From Terebella lapidaria (taxonomy: Eukaryota > Annelida > Polychaeta > Terebellida > Terebellidae), in assembly GCA_949152475.1 (NCBI GenBank), contig OX424556.1, positions 1,550,001 to 1,614,000 of the forward strand: a DNA stretch of 64,000 bases, in the 5' to 3' direction. Of this stretch, positions 42,694 through 53,990 are shown in pieces. Numbering within the stretch: position 1 is the stretch's first letter; each line of letters opens with the position of its first letter. The translations under genes were made by a program, and so were the position numbers. The notes under the pieces were generated by a model that worked only from the letters and a program-made list of their open reading frames with translations, was not told the origin of the DNA and did not search any database.

Positions 42694-43698
42694 TGCAATA
42701 AATTGTGTACAGTATGTATTTTAGTACATGTCAGATAAATCTGATCACATTCAAGTGACCCTTACTTGGGCCTCGTTACAGTAACCACGATAGGGTAATC
42801 AAATAAGCAAGTACACGATACGCAAGAATCATGTGATGCAATAAGAATGACAACTGACCTGAACTTGATTTGACTATCTTGATATTGACAGATCTTGATT
42901 TGACAATCTTGAATATCGAAATTGGTATTATTTCCAATTTAGCATTATTTATTTTGTAACTAACGTTAAGAAGGAATAAATGAAATAATAGTAGGTAGTT
43001 CATTCGCTACTTATAAATACAACTGTTGTATAGTTTTATTATCAGGCCTACATTAATCTTCAATCGGACCAACTAACAAGAAAAATTTGACATGGAGGTG
43101 TGTCATAAAGACATCATAGCCTACAATATTTAATACTATTGGTACTAACATGGCTAACGCTATTAACAAATGTTGTGTTTGTAAGAATTTATAATCGACC
43201 GGGCGTTGACAATTTTGTTGCAGTACATATAAGCGGAAAATATTGATTCGTTGAAGGATATAAATTATATGAATTTTATAAAACCACAGCGTGACACTTG
43301 GACCTAAATATTGATATTAATGTGATTTTATAGCTTTATTAGTTGACCATGCATAGCATATATACGTATATATATATATTGCATTGAATTTATCTAAATT
43401 ATTTACATTTTATTTAGTCCCTACATGAAAAACAAAATAGAGATTGTATTTCGTGGGTCCCTGTACATTGTTTTCATGACATGTGTTACTGTAATACCCC
43501 CACCCCCCCCCCCCACCCCACACACACACACACAAACACATAGCCAACACATCATCATAGGCCTACAGTTAAATATATGTAATGTCGGAATGGAAGACTA
43601 CTGTCATACACATATAATATTGAAAATATGAAATAATTATATTTATTTCATGCTCGCACATGCATGCAGTATGGGATACAGAATGACCGACTGTTCTT
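42694..43698. other. Upstream region of the transposase gene
   Basis: Non-coding part of the 5.16-kb transposon. It likely holds the promoter, first exon and an intron of the minus-strand gene; the donor site was not identified. A C/CA-rich microsatellite lies at about 43496-43540. Confidence 0.45.
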
Positions 43699-43892
43699 GG
43701 TGATTCCGTCACGCTTTGTCGGTGATTCCGTCACGTAATTTATCTTCGTTATGAGACCGAAAAAGCATTACTGACTGTGTTTTGTTACCAGACATTCATG
43801 ATTTTTTATTCGAAATGTAAACAAGAACAACATTGTATATACACATTTGTTTTAAAACAAACTTTCTGTGTGTGGAGCGTGACGGAATCACG
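43699..43892 (+). repeat. Right subterminal motif cluster of the transposon
   Basis: GGTGATTCCGTCACG at 43699-43713 and 43721-43735 (reverse orientation), and CGTGACGGAATCACG at 43878-43892. The same motif occurs in the left cluster. Confidence 0.85.
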
Positions 43893-44288
43893 AGCACCGG
43901 CCCAACCAATATTTCTAAACAATCCACAACATGTTGAAACTGCTCTGCTATCGGTGATAAATTGTGATATATATCTTCCTGATTTAACTAAGTAACCACC
44001 TTATTCACGTAATGACATAAATGGGGGCGTTTTTCTTGTATTTATGGCAACTAGGGCCCTAGTAGTGAACACGTGTTTACCTTTGAATTTCGCGCCTTTT
44101 TTCGACGAAATCCACTTCCGGTTTACCGTACTTGACCACATGTTTCTTCAAAAGGACGATCTCTGGACTCATTTGTTGTCGAAAATTTAGATGCGGCCGA
44201 CACTCTCCAATAAAATAGAGTCAACTGCGATGAACAATTCGCGAAAAAATAAATCGACCCCAGGGTGACGTTTTCCATGGAATTCATG

Positions 44289-44674
44289 ATCTACATCACA
44301 TGGAAATTCAGGTGATAATGAACCTGGAAACATGAACTTGCATGAGTAATAGTAATAGAGAAGTTTTCACAAACATATGTGTACTGTCCTGACAAAAATC
44401 GGAATCGCTCGGGAAACTTCGGAACACAGAAACGCTCGGAAAACTTGGAAACACAGAAACGCTCGGAAAACTTGGAAACACAGAAACGCTCGGAAAACTT
44501 GGAAATACGGAAATGCTCAGATAGATTGGAAGCGCTTACAATTTGATGACAACTTCATGAATACGCATTGATTGAAGAATTAATATTTGAATATATGTCA
44601 GAGAAGCCAAAACCCACACACCCTCCATAAATCAACACATGCATTTAACTATTGTGTAGCACTTGTCCGTTACA
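44289..44674 (+). repeat. 3' LTR of Gypsy A, right part
   Basis: Continues the LTR from 39125. It carries three copies of a roughly 26-bp unit with AACGCTCGGAAAACTTGG, where the 5' LTR has two. Confidence 0.92.
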
Positions 44675-44684
44675 ATATACTGAG

Positions 44685-44834
44685 ATTCCAGTTCGTTTCT
44701 GCAAAGTTCTTCTTCCAAAAGACGATCTGTACAGTGGTCAAGGTGTAATTTTCGAGAGCGATACCAACGATCCTGTAGCTATAGGATCGTTGGTGATACC
44801 AATGGATAACAAACCAAGTGTTACACGGAAATAG
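44685..44834 (+). other. Possible terminal-exon-like open frame
   Basis: Directly right of Gypsy A a frame reads EIPVRFCKVLLPKDDLYSGQ, then GVIFESDTNDPVAIGSLVIP, then MDNKPSVTRK and a stop. The codons look plausible for protein, but I recognise no family. It could be the last exon of a host or transposon gene interrupted by element A. A near-perfect hairpin with 11-bp arms (ACCAACGATCC and its complement) sits inside at about 44762-44793. Confidence 0.3.
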
Positions 44835-45188
44835 GGCGTGAGTATACATACGCCCTTATGATGTGCAAATTTGTTTGAAATATATTTTTCTTTTATGCAA
44901 ATATTACATTAACGAAAGTTATTGCATTAAATATAGTGATGTTGAACTTCCCTTTAAGATCAAAATCCAATCCAATAAAAAATACTGAATACCACTGTTC
45001 ACATTTTGAAATACGGCCTTATTACGCAAAAGGTTACTATCAGTGATATCAACTCGCAGGTGGAAGATTAAAGAATTTCTATCAAGTTATTAATTTATGG
45101 TAACCAATCCTCTTTAAGTGCAATCAAATAAATGTTTGTAATGTCTACAAAAGTTCATCCAAATATTGATTAAAATTATTTTCCGAAA
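44835..45188. other. Unannotated stretch
   Basis: AT-rich with no gene or repeat recognised. Confidence 0.4.
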
Positions 45189-45303
45189 TAAGGGTTTCCC
45201 TTAATATGGCCCACCGGATGTATGGCCCATGGGTGATAATTCGGATTCATTAAAAAAAAATTTTGGTGATATAATTTTTTCTATAACGTATTTTCGATGA
45301 AAA

Positions 45304-46046
45304 TGTGATAAATATCGTTCTGTGGCCGATATCAGGCCGAAATGTCTGTGATTGCTGTGCAAATCACAAGGCCGGCAGTTCAGTTCAATAGTTTATTTGG
45401 GATGATAGCCGACAATGCCGCAAACACACTACAAGGCCGAACACACCTAAGTCCGATGAATCCCTGTCGACAACACTATATCCTAGATATTTAGTCCTTT
45501 GAACAATCCAACATATAAATATCACAGTTCAGTTATTTAATAGTCCTCGTGTTAAGCCTTTGCTTTACAATCACGGCCACATCTTGTAACACGTCTGTTC
45601 ATGAGGACATCCACTTCTCAACTCCCTGAGAAAGGCCGGGGCCGGCAACATGTGGTGTAGGTTTTCCCGCCAAATGTCTGCGGTGTTGTGTCATTGGCTG
45701 AATGTATGCTGATCTCACCGGGAAAGTGGAATTCCCCGGTGCGTGTCTTGACTACTATGGTCTGTATCTGTACACGTGATGTGAGTGTTATGCATGTCAT
45801 GTTCTATGTTTAGAAGTAGGTGCTGGTAAAGGTCAAGGCCGAAACTAACTGGGTCGATGTACCGAATGAATGGGGCCGCAAGTGCATGTGGATTGACCTG
45901 TGTATGTAACCAGGACTACATGGAGTTTATGCTTGTGATCGTATAGTGTGTACTTGTCCTGTATGTAAGTCATGTAGAATGAATGTTTGTTGTGGAAATA
46001 TGTATGCGCGGGAGGGACGGGGGTTACAGTCGCTAAAATTACTACA
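45304..46046 (-). repeat. 3' LTR of Gypsy B
   Basis: 743 bp. On the plus strand it starts TGTGATAAATATCG and ends AAATTACTACA. It matches 57515-58256 with only a few substitutions noticed. The sense-strand polypurine tract (GAAGGGGTG) lies immediately inside, at about 46047-46062. Confidence 0.93.
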
Positions 46047-46596
46047 TTACACCCCTTCATTAATTCTACGCCCTCGGAATTACCCTACCCGGACCCTACC
46101 GTCGCCAAAAACTAAACAATAAAAAGCTAAGAAGTCCTAGAAGGTCAAACCCCAACACTCACACACACACGCCGCGCGACAATGGGAAAACACTTCATAC
46201 AATAAAAATTTCTAACCGTCAAAATAAACGTCATCAGTCAGTCCGTCAATAGTTGCTACGATGATACATTTACACATACATGCACAACAACGAATGATGA
46301 TGAATGGAATGTATGAACAAAACTCCTCGACGTTTCATAATGAAACGGAAACTATTTAAAGTCTATAAACTGAAAAAGAATTGTCTGGATTAACCTTAAC
46401 TAAATTACATGAATAAAATACCGTGACTAGGATAACTATTTACAAATATTTACAGATTTTGGCCGACATTACAATGAGCCGACATGACCAGGATGATCAC
46501 AGTGACCAAGATTTTCCAAGTCACTTTCTCTCATCGGGCCGACATAATTCATTTAAGGCCGACAGTTTCTCATTCATCACCACCAGGCCGAAACGC

Positions 46597-49275
46597 TTAC
46601 TCCTTCCTGCCTCGCTTGCCAGCAGGAGGGGGTGGTGGTGCCGGCGAAGCCTGCCGCATTAATTGTTGTTGCTCCTCTGGTGGCAGACGGGGCAAAATCG
46701 ACACAATAGTGGCGAGCAGGTCGCCCGGGATAGTTGTACCCGAGTCGCTCTGTGTCGCGGCCGTATCTGTCGGGGTCGAAACTGGGGCCGACTGCTCCAG
46801 GTGTTTCACCCGGGCACGTAACTGTTCGTTCTCCTGCCGTAAATCCTCGTTTTCGTCCTCAAGCCGATGTAGCTGCCGACGTAGGTGGTCGGTCTCTTCC
46901 TCGAGCCGATCAGGGAAGGTCGGGAGATGCCGTTCGTGGAGGGCTCCCATCCCGAATCCCACAGAGAGGCCGCTATACTCAGCCTGCCGAATATGTTGGT
47001 CCATAGCTTCTAGGTAGAAACGCCGGATCTCCCGAAAATGTTGGTTCGCCATGTCATCGGCGCGTGCCAGGTACAAGGTCGGAAGGTGTTCACTCTTCCG
47101 GGCCGGCAAGATCAACGGGTCGGCGTTGTGGGCCGCCTGGGCGATATGAGACACCCAATGTTCCTCGTGGACACGGGGAAGATTTGGAAGCTGGTTCGCT
47201 TCCCGACTCCTGAGGGGGTTGGCCAGATCCGGGTTCTGCCCTGGCAGGGCCTGTAGGCCGGGAAGCATCCGAGTCGACAACCGTGTCCCGTGCTACTGCA
47301 CAAATTGGATATCAGCCGAAAACTCTCCTGAGCCGTGAAACGGCAGCCGTTCATCCAAGTCCCTGTGGAGAGGTTCCAGCGACTCAGGCTCGTCATATTG
47401 TAGCCGCGGCCGATCAGCGGTCGAATCCTTAGTAACGACCATCTGTATTACCTCCATGCTGCTGTCCAGATATGGAGGTTCGTCCGTCTGAAGGACCGTT
47501 CGCCTGGACGGAAGGGGCGAATCCTCACAGTCGCTAACCGAGGCCGAAATCGATTCCTGGCGGGCTTCCTCCGCAGCCGGCTGTAGAGGTGGAGGAGAGT
47601 CCCGTGACTGGGCCGTTACCTCCTTCCGGTCGGTCTCCTGTCCTGTCGGAGGCGATGCCGACAAAGGAGGAAATTCCTCCGGTGGGGGAAACAATCCTTC
47701 CCTCACGCGATAATCTGTGACGTTTGTCGCCGTAGGCCGCTCTACCACAAGTTTCCGTGGGATGATGTCCGATGGCCGAGTTTGCACCTGGGTCGTCACA
47801 GGGGTGGACTGAGCCGATGGCTCCGAAACCACGGAGCTGGGAGGCTTGAGTGCGTCCGTCTGGTAGGCGACTGGCCGAGTGAAAAAGATTGTGCTAGGCC
47901 GACGTATTGTTACCCAGCGATTCATCGCCATGATGTCATTGATCATCCGAGCTAGGCGATCCTCCTCCGCTCGAGTTGAAGGCCGAAGGTACTCAAGGCG
48001 TCGGAGCACTTGATGAATTTCCGGGGCCGAATTCGGGGGGTATTGGTCGAACAGTGGAGGCGCCATGTGCCAAATCCCGAAAGTGAGCACTCTGTTGACA
48101 TCCCGTCGGAAGATTGGGATGTCGGCCGGAACACGAGGAGGCCGATAGTTTGGACTGGGCTGCATATCTACGCGGCAGCGTAGCGCGAACCGTTGCAGCA
48201 TAGGGCCGGAAGCGTTGAGCTGTCCCTGCTCAAACAGCGGGAGAATGCCGACGTGGGTCTGAGTTGCCTCACTCAGGTGCCGAATCATGTCTTCCGACGT
48301 GAGCGTGACGTAATTGTCTTTGGCCGGACAGACGAAAAATCGTAGAAGCGGAAAATGGTACGCCAGGACGTGGGCGTCCAAATCCGAGGCCGAACGGAAA
48401 GGTCCACGTCGAGGTTTCGTTGGCCATATCCTCCCTTCCTCTCCATCCTCCTCTCCAATACAGAAGGGACATAAATACCGGCCGTCTTCCCTCCTTAGTG
48501 GCTCCAAGGTCGCCAAATTTCCCTCCGTAAGTCATGAGGGTGCGCCGAAATTGTGTTCATGGCCGTAACCATCATGTCGGTTCCGAAGATGGAACGGAAC
48601 GTCATTCCAGTTAATCGGCTGAGCTCCGTACGGAGTGATTGGGGCCGGAACTAGAGCCATGAGCTCCGATATCTGACGACGATAAGCCGAAGCACGTGTC
48701 ACAGGGCCGGAACTAGCGCGTCGCGAATTTCGCGCCGACGAGTGAGGACTTCTGCCGGACGACGAACTCACTGACGAAGCCGAAGACTGTGCCGGTGACG
48801 TGACGGCACGGGGCCGAACTACCAGCGTTGATGAGGCCGAAGATGCTGGGGCAGGCTCGATTGGTGTCATCGCCTGCTGAGCGGGAGCCGACTTTGCCGA
48901 ACTGGCGGCTTCTGCCACGCGTTGAGCCTCCAAGGCTCGACGAACAATTTCCCCACCTTCCTCTAGTTGCCGAAAACGATCCGGGTCGTCCTCTGAGGTC
49001 GGACTCGGAGTGTGCCGGGAGCCGCGTTGCGCCAGTCTCGCCATGATTTTGTATCGTGGCTGTTTATTTGGGCCGGATGCCGTAGCTGTTTGTTCCGAAC
49101 TGGGTTCGGGGCCGATCGCGGACAACTCCTCGTCCGTCAGTACAATTGGGTTGTCCTCTTCATCACCACGCTCGACAACCTCAACTGTCAATTTGGTTCC
49201 GTCAAACTTGATGGAACGAGGCCGATTATCGTTAGAGCCGTCATCATCTTTATCATCGCCAGGCTTGTCAGCCAT
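46597..49275 (-). mobile_element. Accessory ORF region of Gypsy B, downstream of integrase
   Basis: Consecutive open segments on the element's sense strand lie between integrase and the 3' LTR. The first part (from 49275) is Ser/Ala/Pro-rich and low complexity after an acidic start (MADKPGDDKDDDGSN). The middle opens with a C2H2-like finger (YLCPFC, then SASDLDAHVLAYH) followed by conserved-looking globular sequence (VNRVLTFGIWHMAPPLFDQY). The last part holds a strong leucine-zipper-like coiled coil (LEEETDHLRRQLHRLEDENE) and a proline-rich, basic tail. No signal peptide or membrane segment is seen, so it is not an envelope gene. The finger plus coiled-coil plan recalls the accessory ORF of Gypsy A. 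Confidence 0.7.
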
Positions 49276-50676
49276 GACGAAAGCCGAAGTGTGAATGTCT
49301 CACTATACGTACTAGGCCGACTGTAACTTATAAGTCCCAATCTCTTCAGAACCGACCTAGTAATTCTATCCGACACAGTGTTCGTTACTTATCCCGAGCT
49401 ATTAATTTCCTTCTTACAATGTCCGTAATTATTGAAAGAATAGTCCGTGATAATTGCCACAAATCTTCCTTTCGACACAAACGAGCTCCTGCCACTTCAA
49501 AAGTTCAGGCGCAAATGACCTACTTGCCGCTAAATTTCCACTGCCGTACACTGAGATGCTTATCAGTATCCCAATTCCACGAATCGGGCCGGGGGGCGCT
49601 CTCTGCCGATATACAAAAACGTCTTTACGCTGTATACCATTGTTCCAAGCGTATCTGCAACAAGGCGGGCCGTTGTCAGGGAAACGCAGGACGATCTCTC
49701 TCTGACCTATCCGGGTCAGTCCATTACGACAGTAGGGGGGTCCTCACACTGTCCATTTTTCCGAATGTCCATCTGCCGTCCCCTGGATTACACGTTCCTA
49801 TACATTGTCTATTTGTGCTAATCGACTGTTCAAATTACTGGGCTCTTTTTGCCCGACGACTCACTATTGTCTTTATCAGGGGAGATTTCATGTGGGTGCT
49901 GTAAACAGCTTAAATGTTTATCTGCGCTCGTGCGAACCTTGTGAACTATGTAGTTTATCGTTCCTTCTCTTTACAAATTAGCGCACAATAAACGAACGGC
50001 CGAATTGCTGTTTCACAGACGACACACAGTTATTAAAGGCTGAGATATTAATATCAATCACTCACAGGGGCGGACATCGTTCCATTCATTATCAGCCAGT
50101 TCACAAGACAACGGGGCCGCTATATTGTAGGGGGTCGAAATTGCAATGATCAGGGTCGGTCACACCGTGGCGCTTTGAATATTTTTGGGTGATGAATTTG
50201 ATGACAGGCCGCATCTTGGTATGATAGCTTTTCCGTGACTGGTTCCCGTACCACTGGGTCGTTCCTCCGAATATTACATGGAGTGGGTAGAGGCTCTGTC
50301 GACGCATACCCCGGAACGAATCACCCTACCACCTCTTCGACAACTAAGTGGCCTTACTCACAGCGTGACATGAATTATCCTCTTCGGCTGACACATGGAT
50401 AGAAACTTGACATGATAATTTTAGTTAGTGCGTAACACACGCGGAACAATAGTACATGCTATACGGGGTCGAAACCAATTATTCACCAGCATCATAATTA
50501 TGAAATCATATCAAGTGTATATATACCGAAATTGCCTCACTGACATCTTGTACATATTAAATGCATATATTGTTATTGTAATATAATATATTATTATGGG
50601 GAATGACATGATATCATAGTCCGTTAGACATGCATAATTCATCATCAATGATATCAATCAGATAACAAGGCCGGGG
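49276..50676. other. Non-coding interval inside Gypsy B
   Basis: About 1.4 kb between the accessory region and integrase with no credible sense ORF. Plus-strand frames (for example 49419-49904) carry no motif. GGCCG-type motifs continue here, though it appears non-coding. Confidence 0.5.
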
Positions 50677-52650
50677 TTATCTGTATCGGGCCGGTCTGCG
50701 TGCGTTGCGTCTGGGTCGATTTGGTCGTGCAAGCAGGGGCGTAGCCTCGCTTGTCTCGGGGTCGGATGATATCACAGGCTTTTGCCTGCGTGTCTTGCGT
50801 GCCGGTTTTGGAATGTCGGAATTTGATCTGTGCGATATTTTCCTTTGCCGATGTCGACTTGAGCCGGAAGAAGTCGGAGATCGCGGTTGACGATCCTGGG
50901 TCGCTGGCGAGTCAGACTCAGCTGTTTGGTCTGTATCTGTATGCCGATCTTGTACTGTGACCTCCCAGGGGTAGTAAAACTCCTTGAGAAGCCCCAGGGG
51001 GTCGGCCGACTGTTCTGAGCCAGACTTGCTTGACGACGTCGAAGGTCGCACAGGGTCGGAATAGATGTGAGCCGCTTGGTTGTCACCTTCGTACTGCTTG
51101 AGCACGTCCAGATGAACAACACGAGTGTTCCGAGGGTTGGAAACCAAGGCGATTCGGTAATCTACCTCGGTCACACGGTCGACGATCCTCCAGGGACCAG
51201 TCCAAGGCCGAGCGAACTTATTATTCTGCGTGAGGGGCAGATAATAATACCGGACCAGTTCTCCTGGTTGAAACTGGGGTCGTGGTTTCGCATGGGCATC
51301 GTAACCCATCTTCTGTCGAATTGCTGCTTTCTCAAGATGGTCTTGAGCGAAACCGTGGGCCGTCCTGATGGCTTGCCGCAAATACTCCACATACTCCGGA
51401 CCACATGGAGGAAGAGGTTCGGGGTCGTAAGTCGGAAACATGAGGTCGACTGGCAAGTTACACTCGTGTCCGTACACCATCAGATGCGGGGTGCATCCCG
51501 TGGACGAGTGTACTGAGGTTCGATAGGCCATTAACACATATGGCAGGTGCACGTCCCAGTCGTTTGCACGATCGCTGACGAATGCACTCAGCATGTTGAG
51601 CAATGTCCTGTTGAATCGCTCCACTTGGCCGTCGCTCTGGGGTCGATATGGGGCCGTGCGGATCTTCTTAGCGCCCAGAAGACGCACAACATGCCAAAAC
51701 AGAGAGGACTCAAATTCAGTGCCCTGGTCGCTATGGATCGCCTTGGGGACACCATGGTAAACTATCCATCTGTTCACCAGGACGTCGGCAACATTTTTGG
51801 CGGTATGTCGCCGCAGCGGAAAGGCGTCCGTATATTTCGTGAAATAGTCCGACACAACGAGGACGTACCGATAGCCTCTTCCCGTGACCTTGTGGGTGTC
51901 GAGGATGTCCATCGCTATTCGGTCGAAAGGAGCTCCTGTTGGTAACTGCGTCAGGGGCGATCGTTTTGGGGCCGGTTTACCCTTGCGGGTCACACATTGC
52001 GGGCAGCGGGCACACCAGCGGGCGACATCCAGTGCCAGACCAGGCCAGTAGAATCGGCGCCTGACTCTCTCGATGGTTCGCTGAATGCCGAGATGTCCGA
52101 CAATCTTCAGGTCGTGAAGTTGGTGCAGAACCTGCGTTCTGAGTGCTACGGGGAGCACGGTTTGCACCACAGGCCGTCCAGCGGGGTCGGGTTTTACGTC
52201 CTGAACTAGTACTCCATCTTGTAGCGCCAGGAGGCTCCATCTGGAAACAAGTGTCTTTACCTCCTCCCCATGGCGCGCTACTTCCCGCATGTCCGGTTTC
52301 GTGCCGGCTAGTACCCATTGTCGCACTTTTCCGACGCTCGGGTCGGCTTGCTGTGCCGCGACAATGTCCTGGGTCGAATAGTCCGAAAGCCACTTTTGTC
52401 CATCAAGTGTGGCGTCCAAAGCACGGACCCAAACAACTTGGCGTGCCGAAACTAGTTGGGGCAAGATCGGTGATGTTATCGAATCACTGTCCAGGAGGTC
52501 TGCCCTTGTCTTGGCCGGAACAACAGTGATCCGACGAACTGGAAGTTCTCCGGAACTTGTTTCTGGGTCGGTCGGAGGTGTGACGAGTCGTCCGGGACAG
52601 TCCTGGTGTTTACAACTGTGACACCGTGACAGGCCATCTGCGTTGCCGTG
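50677..52650 (-). mobile_element. pol: Integrase region of Gypsy B
   Basis: Sense-strand frame with an HHCC zinc region (LHDLKIVGHLGIQRTIERVR, then CARCPQC), the catalytic core (IAMDILDTHKVTGRGYRYVL, IHSDQGTEFESSLFW, YRPQSDGQVERFNRTL) and a GPY/F-like part (FARPWTGPWRIVDRVTEVDY), ending in a basic, disordered tail. No chromodomain is seen. Confidence 0.88.
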
Positions 52651-53990
52651 AAGTTTGCCGGGCCGATGCTCTATCCGGAAGTCGTACTGTTGTAGCTTGG
52701 CGAGCCACCTGGCGAGCATGCCGTCGGCGTCGCTGTAATTCTTTAGCCACCTCAGTGAGCTGTGATCGGTCCAGAGGAGGAACTTCCTACCCCAAAGATA
52801 ATGCCGATAATGTTGTACCATTTCTACCACTGCCAGCAATTCTCTGTATGTGGTACAATAGTTCCGTTGGGTTCGGGATAGGGTTTTGCTGGCGAACCCG
52901 ATGGGGATTTCTTTCCCGTTGACCCTTTGTGAGAGCGTAGCCGCTTGCGTCAGTGTCGAGGATGAAATAATCATCCGGACTCTGGGTCGGATGTGCGAGC
53001 TTAGGCGCCTGGATGAGGGCGTCGCGGAGTCGCTGAAAAGCTCGTCGCTGGGCCGGTCCCCAAGTGAAGTGGCATTCACCTCGGGTGAGCGCTACGAGAG
53101 GTTCGCCGATCTCAGCGTAGTCCCTGATGAATCGCCTGTGGTAATTGGCGAAACCAAGGAAAGACCTGACATCGGAGATCTCGCACGGGGTCGGCCATTC
53201 TCTGATGGCTTTGACTTTGTTGGGGTCGACTCGAATTCCTTGGCCGCTCACTATAAACCCCAGGTACAAGATTTCCCTTTGGAACAACTCGCACTTCTTG
53301 GGCTGAAGTTTCAGGCCTGCCGATCTGATCTGATCCAGGACCGCCTCCAGGTTTGCGAGTGCCTGATTGAATGTTCTGCCGTAAGCGATGACGTCATCAA
53401 GATAGCACATACACCGTGTCCACAAGTACCCACGGAGTATGGTTTCCATCAGTCGTTCAAATGTTGCCGGTGCATTGCTGAGGCCGAATGGCATGACCTT
53501 GAACTGGTACAGTCCTTTCCTTGTGGCAAAGGCAGTTTTCGGTCTGTCAGCCGGGTCGACTTCGACCTGCCAGGAGCCCGAGGCCAGGTCCAGGGCCGAA
53601 AAGTATGTTGCGCCCGCCAGGGCGTCATGAGTGTCCTGAATGTTGGGCAAAGGATATGAATCCTTGCGGGTGACGTCATTCAGGAGCCGATAATCGACGC
53701 AGAATCTTACTTGTTTTTTTTTTTTTTTTTTCACGCACGAGCACCACCTGTGCGCTCCAGGGCGAATCTGACGGCTCAATGCACCCCAAGCGAAGCATCT
53801 TGTCGACCTCCTCATCTATGATGCTCTGCTGCGCCTGAGGGACGCGTCGTTGACGTTGCCGAATCGGGGCCGAGTTGCCGGTGTCGATCTTGTGTTGGAC
53901 GACTTGAGTCCGTCCTAACTGTCCATCCGGGTGCATGAAGGTGTCCTGATATTGATGAATCAGGTTAGCGCAACGCCAGGGTGTTGTTCT
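52650..53990 (-). mobile_element. pol: Reverse transcriptase and RNase H region of Gypsy B
   Basis: RT motifs: RFCVDYRLLNDVTRKDSYPL, FSALDLASGSWQVEVDPADR, MPFGLSNAPATFERLME, and the catalytic CYLDDVIAYG. RNase H: YFILDTDASGYAL, then a tether with TTYRELLAVVEMVQHYRHYL and WTDHSSLRWLKN. The coding sequence is interrupted. Confidence 0.85.

Larger units (their letters stand above)
39126..44288 (-). mobile_element. 5.16-kb DNA transposon with PHD-finger transposase, inserted in the Gypsy A 3' LTR
   Basis: Comparison with the uninterrupted 5' LTR shows that everything between 39126 and 44288 is extra. The dinucleotide AT is present at both junctions (39124-39125 and 44289-44290), a probable 2-bp duplication. 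The ends are inverted: CATGAATTCCA at 39128-39138 and its complement at 44278-44288. A 15-bp motif CGTGACGGAATCACC, or close variants, occurs four times within 420 bp of the left end and three times 400-590 bp from the right end. One large gene lies on the minus strand (40680-42683). A TRIM-like element is nested at 39832-40310. I cannot place it in a named superfamily. Confidence 0.85.
27771..44674 (+). mobile_element. Ty3/Gypsy LTR retrotransposon A, with nested insertions
   Basis: A long LTR element with 1.88-kb LTRs beginning TGAAACGG and ending GTTACA. A 4-bp target duplication ATAT flanks it (27767-27770 and 44675-44678). Parts in order: 5' LTR, primer-binding site, gag, pol (protease, RT, RNase H, integrase), an extra ORF with C2H2-like fingers, a polypurine tract (AGACGGAGGG just before 37634) and the 3' LTR. 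It is nearly whole: a short retroposon sits in pol, and a 5.16-kb DNA transposon splits the 3' LTR. The two LTRs appear identical by eye over long stretches and differ mainly by small repeat-unit indels, so the insertion is young. Confidence 0.93.

Noticed and set aside
49419-49904. 161-codon plus-strand ORF inside Gypsy B
   Set aside because: Antisense to the element, no motif, in the non-coding interval; most likely chance in GC-rich sequence.
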